Below are positions 57,431 to 64,000 of a DNA stretch of 64,000 nt, piece by piece (position 1 is the stretch's first letter; each line of letters begins with the position of its first letter). The stretch spans positions 21,861,170-21,925,169 of the forward strand of contig OX424569.1 in assembly GCA_949152475.1 (NCBI GenBank), in the 5' to 3' direction. The translations under genes and the position numbers were made by a program. The notes under the pieces are model-generated. The model made no database searches. It was not told the origin of the DNA and saw nothing but the letters and a program-made list of their open reading frames with translations. This DNA is from Terebella lapidaria (taxonomy: Eukaryota; Annelida; Polychaeta; Terebellida; Terebellidae).

Positions 57431-59853
57431 TTTTTTCAGTTTTTTTTATTTTTTTATTTTTCTCAAAATGGCAGCCGTTTCCGTCTAAAAACGCTCAATT
57501 TTTAACTTTGGCGGCCATTTTCTCAAAAGCTGTTTGGTCGGTCTTGAGATTTTTGTTTAAAAAGATTCCTCTAATGTACCTTTGTGACGTGTATAAGTTT
57601 CGTTGCCCTTGAATCGCCGGTCTGTGTGTTGCGGCCATTTTGATTTTTTCAGCTTGTTCCAAATGGCACTTTCCCAGATTAAATTCTCCTATGCTTTATA
57701 ATGGGACACATAATTGCTTATATCTGCAATGCCACACTGCAGTGGCATTGGATATAGCACTACACTGTATAGACTCTTCAAGTCTTGACTAGTCTGAGGG
57801 AGGGTACTGCTGCTTCCACGGGAGGTGCATAGATCCAGAAGCAGGCCAGTTCACGGTGGCAGTGGACCTACGTGTAGATCAGCTATACTGGCCAAGTTGT
57901 TTCAATTGATTCCCAGATTAACATCAAGTTATTTTATTGAAGTCTTTGTTTCATTCAAAATATCTTTCTCATATTTTTTTTGCACTAGACATAGCATTTG
58001 GAACTGTTTATAATAATATTTTCTAAACATGGTTGCTCTTTTCTGCGTTTAGACACGTCCATCGTCGCATGTTAAAGAATAAAAAAATTTCATAAACTAA
58101 AAAAAATCCCTACCTACCTACTCGAACTTTTTTTGAGCACTTGACCCTAAAAACAGCATTTATTTTTTTAGGCCTTATCAACTTGACTGCTTAGGAATCA
58201 ATTGTGAACATATAGGAAATGATATGTACTGAATATTGTCACCTTTCACCTCATTTTTAAGGTCAGAGCATAAAATGGATAATTTCTCGCTTATTGTTGA
58301 CTTTGCAGCTCAGGAATCAATTGTGCACATACAGGAAATGATATATACTGAATCTTGTCATGACCTCGAACTTGACCTTTGAACTCATTTTCAAGGTCAG
58401 AGCATAAAATGACTAATATCTCGCTCATTATCAGTTTTACAGTTTAGGAATCAATTGTGAACATATAGTAAACGATATGCTGAATATTGTCATGACCTTG
58501 AATTTGACCTTTCACTTCATGTTCAGTAACTTTTCTTATTGAAGCATAACACTCTTCATATGTACCTCTGTGACATGTATAAGTTTGGTTGCCCTTGAAT
58601 TGCTCGAAATAGGCCATTTTGGGCGCGAACTCGGCCCAAATGGGACTTTCCCATGTTAAATTCTCCTATGCTTTATAATGGGGCACATTTTTCCAAATAT
58701 CTCTCTTAATATTGAGATTTGGGATTAGGAATCAATTGTGGACATATATGAAATGATATATGCTGAATATTTTGGTGACCTTGAGTTCGACCTTTTACCT
58801 CATTTTCAAGGTCAGAGAACAAAATGGCTAATATCTTGCTTATTATCGACTTTACATCTTGATAATCAACAGCGAACAGGAAATGATATATGCTGGATAT
58901 TCTCATGACCTTGAACTTGATCTTTGACCTGGCTAACATCTGAAATATTAAACATATACCGGTATATTGTTTTGAGCCGGATCCGAGGTCCGTGACGATG
59001 AAATTGATGTCGATTTTTGGATTTCAGGGAATAACCCTGTTGAGTTTGGGATCTTTGACATAGAGGTCGGAAGAATTTTTGCCAAATCATCCTTGAGGTT
59101 TCCTGCATATCTCGGAAAAGGTGCATCGTAGAGTGAAACGGATGTTATTTTGGGACCGATCCGTCAAACGACCTTTGACCTAGAGGTCAAAATAATTCAT
59201 AAGGTCGAACAAGGTCGAATAATTCAGAGGTCGAACTGATTCATCCTCGAGGCTTCCTGCATATCTCAGAAACGGTGTGTTGTAGAGCGAAACAGACATT
59301 ATTTTTGGACTCGTCGCCCTAGACAAACATGTCCAAAGGGCCATGAACCTTGACCTGGCAATTGTCATTTTCATCGATATCTCGGAAACGATGTGTCGTA
59401 GAGTGAAACGGACGTTGTTTCTAACTTGTGGCCCAAACAAATATGTCTTAGGGGGATTAAGGATAAACTTTGACCTTGTCCTGAAACTTTTTTACCGAGT
59501 TGGCATATTCCATTTTTGTCCATATCTCGGAAAGGGTGCATCGTAGAACGAAACACACGTTATTTTCAGACTCGTGGCTCTAGTTGGATACATGTCTTAG
59601 AGGTCTCATTGAGATCTTGGCCCTTGAGTCATGATGTTTCTCCTGGGTCAGCATTTTGTTTTTCTCATGCTTCACACTGAAATGCCTCCAAGGCCTTTAG
59701 GCCTTGACATCTAGTTTCAAATGATACTCAGGTAAAAGATTTTCAAGCAGTGATCTTAAAAAATGTTTAAAACACTTCAGTAGTTCATATAGATACAAGT
59801 ATTGAACCATTAATAAATCAGATATTCAAGCAATCAAAATTATCTTTTTGTAG

Positions 59854-59932
59854 GGTGTTTGTGAGCCATCAAAAACTAAAAACACCGCTCGACTCTGGGA
59901 TATCATCGTGGACCTAGATGGAAATGCCATTT
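59854..59932 (+). CDS. ADAM17-like: ADAM17-like exon, stalk (CANDIS-like) segment
   Basis: Codes GVCEPSKTKNTARLWDIIVD, then LDGNAI, against human [20 protein letters not shown]. The acceptor is TTTTTGTAG (ending 59853) and the donor GTATGT at 59933. It starts in phase 0 after the exon ending at 45457, across the 14-kb nest. This juxtamembrane helix in ADAM17 binds substrates and membrane lipids. Confidence 0.88.
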
Positions 59933-60077
59933 GTATGTAAACTGAAAATTCTTAGTTGACATATTCACTATAGATATGAACTGTTTGATGAAATATATAT
60001 GTATGACAACTATGACATGATACATAGCACTGTTTGGTTGACAATGAAAATAAAAAACCCAGTATTTTCTGTTCCAG

Positions 60078-60166
60078 TGGAATGGATGCGCAACAACATT
60101 GTGATCACCATCATAGTTCTGTCCTTGTTCATCTACATCCCTTTCTGTATAGCTGTGTGGTGTATT
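60078..60166 (+). CDS. ADAM17-like: ADAM17-like exon, transmembrane segment
   Basis: With one base from the previous exon it codes LEWMRNN, then IVITIIVLSLFIYIPFCIAV and WCI, a single hydrophobic helix aligning with human [20 protein letters not shown]. The acceptor is CTGTTCCAG (ending 60077) and the donor GTAAGT at 60167. The helix anchors the protease and, in ADAM17, pairs with iRhom proteins for trafficking. Ends in phase 0. Confidence 0.93.
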
Positions 60167-60388
60167 GTAAGTTTTCAACTCAAATTACTAAACCTTTCAT
60201 TCCAAGATGATTCCCATCACATTAAATATACACTGCATGAATCTGTGTACATGTACATGTATATTAATTTGAAATGGTGCAGTTTTCACAATAAATAAAC
60301 TTTCAGCAGAGTTGAATATTGAAATAAAGCAGCATTATTTTTCAATAAGTGTGATCTTCAGGGTATTTTACTAAAAAAAATTCCACAG

Positions 60389-60442
60389 GATCGCAAAAAC
60401 AAGAAGCATGATGAGAAGGAAGTGGAGTGGCTACGACGAGAT
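60389..60442 (+). CDS. ADAM17-like: ADAM17-like exon, start of cytoplasmic tail
   Basis: Codes DRKNKKHDEKEVEWLRRD, a basic juxtamembrane stretch like human DKKLDKQYESLSLF. The acceptor is TTCCACAG (ending 60388) and the donor GTAAGT at 60443, in phase 0, so at least one more exon lies downstream. None could be recognised in the remaining 3.5 kb. A MITE begins about 20 bases beyond this donor. Confidence 0.85.
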
Positions 60443-60464
60443 GTAAGTTTGTCCTCTTTATATA

Positions 60465-60919
60465 CTGCCCTCCCAGTCAAGAAGTGAGTTCATGACATCA
60501 CTGTGATATCACGTATCAGTCACAAGGGTGAATTCATCACATGAAGTCACAATGAACTCACTGTGATATCACCAGTATGACCCCATGACGGCCATTATTA
60601 TTGTTCAACATTTGGATTTCTGAATATTTTGGAATTTTAAGTGGGCGTTTATTTTGTGGAACTTTGGCTTGAAATTAGTGATGAAAACGTTCTCAAACTC
60701 AGTTTAAATACTACACTAACAAAGTTATTAACATTAATTTTTGCTAACTCACAACAATATCATATAATATTCACACTGCGATCTCACCATGTGATGTCAC
60801 TGTGATGTCACCGTGAGGTTACAAATTAAATTCACTGTGAACTCACAAGGGACTCATCGTGTGATGTGTATGTGAACTCACAGCGAGTTCATATTGAACT
60901 CACATTCTTGACTGGGCTG
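60465..60919. mobile_element. Palindromic TA-flanked MITE
   Basis: Left CTGCCCTCCCAGTCAAGAAG and right (reversed) CAGCCCAGTCAAGAATGTGA are imperfect inverted repeats, with TA at 60463-60464 and 60920-60921. The arms repeat TGTGATGTCAC and GTGAACTCAC motifs, so most of the element folds on itself. No coding. Confidence 0.8.
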
Positions 60920-61902
60920 TATGTGCTGATATGTTATTGCATCCCCTGAACAAAGTTCGGCGGATTCTATGGATTTGTATCCGTCGCGCCGCGTACGCAC
61001 CCGCGTCCGCCGCCGGCATAGAGATTTTCTTGTGAACGCTCTACAGGTTGCAAATCTGAGCCGATTAAGACAATTTTTTAGAAGGACATGTCATATGGTA
61101 AGATCGCGACACCAATCGATTTTGGTTGCTATAGCAACCAAATTGGCCAATTGGTGACACATTTTGTGCTCAAATTGGCCTGTTTAACACACATGGTTTA
61201 TGAACGCTCTACAGGTGGGAGTTTTCGATGAATGATGATGACATCGCACAGGCCTGATTAGAAAGACAGTCACATTGTATTGTTTCTCAGAATGGTGAAA
61301 AAAATATTAATTCGTTAACAAGCTACATGTAACTTATTATGACCATTAAAATACCCACATTGACATCTGTGATCACTCCATTAACCTGTACTGTGAAAGC
61401 AAATGGCACTGAATTCTTGTTCAGAATTGAGAACTGATGTTTTTGGTGAAAACAGAATAATATTACCGAATAAGTTAACATTGGTTTTACTAGATAAGTC
61501 TATTTTTGACGTCATAAAAATAGTTAAGACAAGAAACATTTATTATTGGACTCAACAAGGTAAAGGTTTTGTTCAGTAGAGATTTCATTAGTGTAACCGA
61601 ATAAGTTAACATTAATTTTACTAGTTAAGTCTATTATTGATCACAAAAAAAAATAGTTAAGATAAGAAACATTTATTATTGGGCTCAACAAGGTGAAGGT
61701 TCTGCCCAATAGGGATTTCATGACTGTAACCGAATATGTTAACATTAATTTTACTTGTTAAGTCTATTATTGACCACAAAAAAATAGGTAAGACAAAAAT
61801 CTTTTATTATTGGGCTCAACAAGGTGAAGGTTGTTCCCTAATAGAGATATCATGGCTGTAACTGAATAAGTTAACATTAATTTTAATAGGTGAGTCTATT
61901 AT

Positions 61903-62170
61903 CACATTGTGGAAACTGACTACGTGAACGCACGTTCACTTAGTTAAAGATGGCGTCAGGCAAATGTGGTTCGTTTTTTGTGCACACAAAATGAAACATT
62001 CAAAGTAGCTCTTGCTGAATGAGTGACAACACTTTGGTCAAATAACACCCGCAGCACAAAGTGGTCAAAGTTTTCGAATGTTTTATTCGTTTATGACCAA
62101 GATATTGACCAAAGACGATACTGATGTGACTAGGTTCGGTTTCGGTTTCACATGGTCGGTTTCCACACTG
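61903..62170. mobile_element. 268-bp MITE in D2 core
   Basis: Imperfect inverted ends with TGTGGAAACTGAC on the left and, reversed, CAGTGTGGAAACCGAC on the right. ATTAT flanks both sides (61898-61902 and 62171-62175), and the empty site restores the D core motif TCTATTATTGACC. Superfamily not assigned. Confidence 0.7.
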
Positions 62171-62525
62171 ATTATTGACCACAATAAAAATAGTTAAGAC
62201 AAAAATCATTAATTATTGGACTCAACAAGGTGAAGGTTGTGCCCAGTAGGGATTTCATGGCTGTAACTGAATAATGGTTTTTACTAGTAAAGTCTATTAT
62301 TGACCACAATTAAAAAAGGTAAGATATGAAACATTTATTATTGGGCTCAACAAGGTGAAGGTTCTGCCCAGTACAGATTTCATGGCTGTAACCGAATAAG
62401 TTCCCATTAATTATACTAGATAAGTCTATTACTGACCACAGTAAAGATAGTTAGGGCCAGAACATTTTTGAATAGGCTCAAGGTAAAGGTTCTGGTCAGT
62501 AGAAATATGATGGTTGTAGTAATAA

Positions 62526-62903
62526 GGCCCAAAAAAAAAAAATTATGGTTCTGGTTAGGCGCGAGCATCAGTTTTAACCCAGCGTATCACTCGTTTTTCT
62601 TAAAAACCAAAAAAGTCGACGCCCGCACGCTGATTTTCGGGAGATAATGATCAAGTAAAATGGTCCCGAGTGTCTTCGACATTGCAAAATATGGTGTATG
62701 GCTGGCCAAACAGGGCAAACTCAACCGGGTCGCTTATCAACAGCCAATTTTAGGTGGAAATGGTTGGCCATATTTGACCGGATCAGTCATCGGCCGCCAA
62801 TTTTAGCCAAAAAAAAAGAGAATAAAAAGAAAGAAAATCGCGTCGTCGCGTCACTTTTTCAGGGACTCCAATAACCAAAACCATAATAATTTTTTTTTTG
62901 GCC
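62526..62903. mobile_element. PIF/Harbinger-like MITE in D2 core
   Basis: Ends GGCCCAAAAAAAAAAAATTA and, reversed, GGCCAAAAAAAAAATTAT, flanked by TAA on both sides (62523-62525 and 62904-62906). GG-starting TIRs and a 3-bp TWA duplication are the Harbinger pattern. The inverted similarity extends through TTATGGTTCTGGTT. No coding. Confidence 0.75.
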
Positions 62904-63035
62904 TAATGGTCATATTATGAAATAAGTTAACAACAATTTTTATTAGTTGAGTCTATTAATAGTTTGGGGGCGACAGGGAAGATAGGGCTGCGGGAGATAC
63001 ACCCCAGCGGTCGTCGACGACCAGATAGCCTCTAG

Positions 63036-63449
63036 TTATTGTGGATTGTCTGGTCTCATGTCTGGCCATAGGCTGTTTGTCCATATGTTGAGCTACCAAC
63101 ATGATCAAATAACTTATTTGGCCTGGATTAGACTGATACCACCAGCTCGTTTGATTGATTCATTCATTTTGCAAATATCACCACCAATGTTGTGCATGTT
63201 CAAATGTTGGACACTGCTCCTGCAGTGTGGTTTACAACTGTACCCTGCTTTTGTTATAATGAAGGAAGGTTTAATTCTCCTGCCATTCTAAGGTTCTAAT
63301 GCACCCCACATGGTGATGATCAATCTATTAATAATGATGATGGAATACATCCTCCAAATTATGTCAACATTTGTGCAGGAGCCAGAGCTGTTTTCATGTT
63401 CTGTGGTTGATTCTGAGCTCTCTCTGCCTGAACAATTGCTGGTATTTAG
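63036..63449. other. Unassigned sequence after D2
   Basis: Mostly single-copy AT-rich sequence. An 81-codon ORF at 63046-63291 has no recognisable domain or splice context. Probably intron of the ADAM17-like gene or its flank. Confidence 0.5.
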
Positions 63450-63896
63450 TAGGGCTTCAACGAGTACTCGGTTAACTGGTTACAGTTCAGTTACAGAGTG
63501 TAACCGGTTACAGAGTTTGTGACCGGTTAATCGTGAACGTATTTTGCCCCCTCGTAATTCAGCCTAAAACACTTCACATCAGTTAAATTTCTGCCCAAAC
63601 AGGCTGAATTGAATTGATTTATCACTCTCCAATCCAAATAGAATGTTTATTCTAATAGTCATCATAATATTGCCCATTTTCACGAAAATGACGTCTAATG
63701 TCGAGCTTTAGGCAGGATTTTGACCCGTTTTTGACACAGAGATTTGATCAAATCATTGGAATGCGAAGTGCAAAAAAAAAATGGTGTTACTTTTGGACAA
63801 TATTTAGCTCTATATTTTTGGACGAGTAACCGGTTACGGTTCGGTTACAAGCTAACGAGTAACCGTTCACGAAATTTTGTACTCGTTGAAGCCCTA
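63450..63896. mobile_element. hAT-type MITE
   Basis: Inverted ends TAGGGCTTCAACGAGTAC and GTACTCGTTGAAGCCCTA, flanked by GTATTTAG on both sides (63442-63449 and 63897-63904), an exact 8-bp target duplication. The TAGGGCTxCAACGA terminus is typical of hAT elements. The interior has repeated AACCGGTTA motifs near both ends and no transposase. Confidence 0.9.
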
Positions 63897-64000
63897 GTAT
63901 TTAGGTATATTTATCCCCAAACCAGCATTGTCACAAATTAGCATTGTATAATTAATATTTTGAACATTGACCAAAGAATGTTAGGCCTATGTAATAATGT

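Larger units (their letters stand above)
46804..58973 (+). mobile_element. Outer family A element holding three nested A insertions
   Basis: The start hairpin is at 46804 (ACCGGACCTATGGTCCG). It breaks off at TTGACATTTTT (46851), resumes at 52266 with TTTTTATCTTCAAAGTGTAC, breaks again after GAGGTATTTTT (52351), and resumes at 57431 with TTTTTTCAGTTTTTTTTATT. Each joint falls in a T-run, and the text on either side is continuous in undisturbed A copies. It then carries core units to about 58970, where the 3' end is lost. 57631-58180 includes roughly 450 bp with no repeat identity. Confidence 0.65.
45755..59715 (+). mobile_element. Family B element, copy B3, swollen to 14 kb by nested insertions
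   Basis: A B-type 5' end at about 45755 (CCGAAATGCCTGCTGG, then TTTCACCAGCATTTTT) aligns with the B1 start. Its T-run is entered by C3 (45791) and then by an A stack (from 46804). B interior resumes at about 58974 (GAGCCGGATCCGAGGTCCGTG) and runs to the B 3' end at 59690-59715 (CTGAAATGCCT, AAGGCCTTTAGGCCTT, CATCTAG). If this reading is right, about 0.8 kb of B carries 13 kb of later insertions. The A/B joint near 58974 is not clean, so one boundary has been altered. Confidence 0.55.
60940..63035 (+). mobile_element. Family D hairpin-ended element, copy D2
   Basis: Starts at about 60940 (CATCCCCTGAACAAAGTTCGG region, a hairpin), followed by a CGCGTCCG tract and the left domain (ACACCAATCGATTTTGGTTG). 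A core of about nine diverged 131-bp units follows (61470-62950). It ends GGGAGATACACCCC, CGGTCGTCGACGACC and CTCTAG. It contains two MITEs (61903-62170, 62526-62903). Unlike D1 it has no A-type element near the tail. Confidence 0.75.

Noticed and set aside
63046-63291. Possible last ADAM17-like exon
   Set aside because: Hydrophobic content is unlike a cytoplasmic tail and no suitable acceptor was found.
1-64000. tRNA, rRNA or other structured RNA genes
   Set aside because: The hairpins seen all belong to transposon ends; no cloverleaf with A and B boxes or rRNA segments was recognised by eye.

Overview
This is eukaryotic, probably marine-invertebrate DNA. A host gene is scattered in short exons with GT-AG introns, and almost everything between the exons is transposable elements. 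The mix (DIRS-like, Penelope-like, L1/Tx1-like LINE, pogo/Tigger, and many hairpin-ended elements with satellite cores resembling molluscan 'pearl' repeats or insect HINE/DINE elements) suggests a mollusc or another lophotrochozoan. That taxonomic guess is weak.

Host gene. Eight + strand exons between 23196 and 60442 encode the disintegrin-like, membrane-proximal, stalk, transmembrane and first cytoplasmic residues of an ADAM17/TACE-type sheddase. The prodomain and metalloprotease exons must lie to the left of the window and the tail end to the right. About 0.6 kb of coding sequence is spread over 37 kb. The two largest introns (23.3-41.3 kb and 45.5-59.9 kb) are stacks of nested transposons.

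Layout. 1-4.7 kb: broken DIRS-like element. 4.7-16.2 kb: nested hairpin-ended elements (families A, B, D, E) with a TIR element. 16.2-17.6 kb: 5'-truncated Penelope-like element. 17.6-19.2 kb: family A satellite core. 19.2-22.7 kb: TIR-bounded element holding about 67 copies of a 50-bp satellite. 23.2 kb: first exon. 24.2-32.9 kb: B element split by a C element, itself split by a Tigger transposon with an apparently intact two-exon transposase; the Tigger also carries a solo LTR and a foldback element. 32.9-40.4 kb: LINE whose 5' proteins include NADAR and SGNH-hydrolase domains. 41.2-42.0 kb: three exons. 42.05-45.0 kb: 38-bp minisatellite with a MITE. 45.3 kb: exon. 45.75-59.7 kb: a roughly 14-kb nest of B, C and A elements. 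59.85-60.44 kb: stalk, transmembrane and cytoplasmic exons. 60.5-63.9 kb: MITEs and a second D element.

Main theme. Families A, B, C and D share one design: a 5' hairpin whose arm recurs inverted near the 3' end, a T-rich unique part (often with a GTCC/CGTC microsatellite), a core of 120-150-bp tandem units, and a 3' stem-loop running into CTAG, CTAA or CTATG followed by T residues. They insert between Ts without clear target duplication, often into each other's T-runs. This matches Helentron/HINE-type Helitron relatives. The A and B cores are full of TGACCTTGA and TGACCTTTGACCT, which are nuclear-receptor half-site and DR1 consensus sequences. The other standout is the LINE carrying NADAR and SGNH domains.
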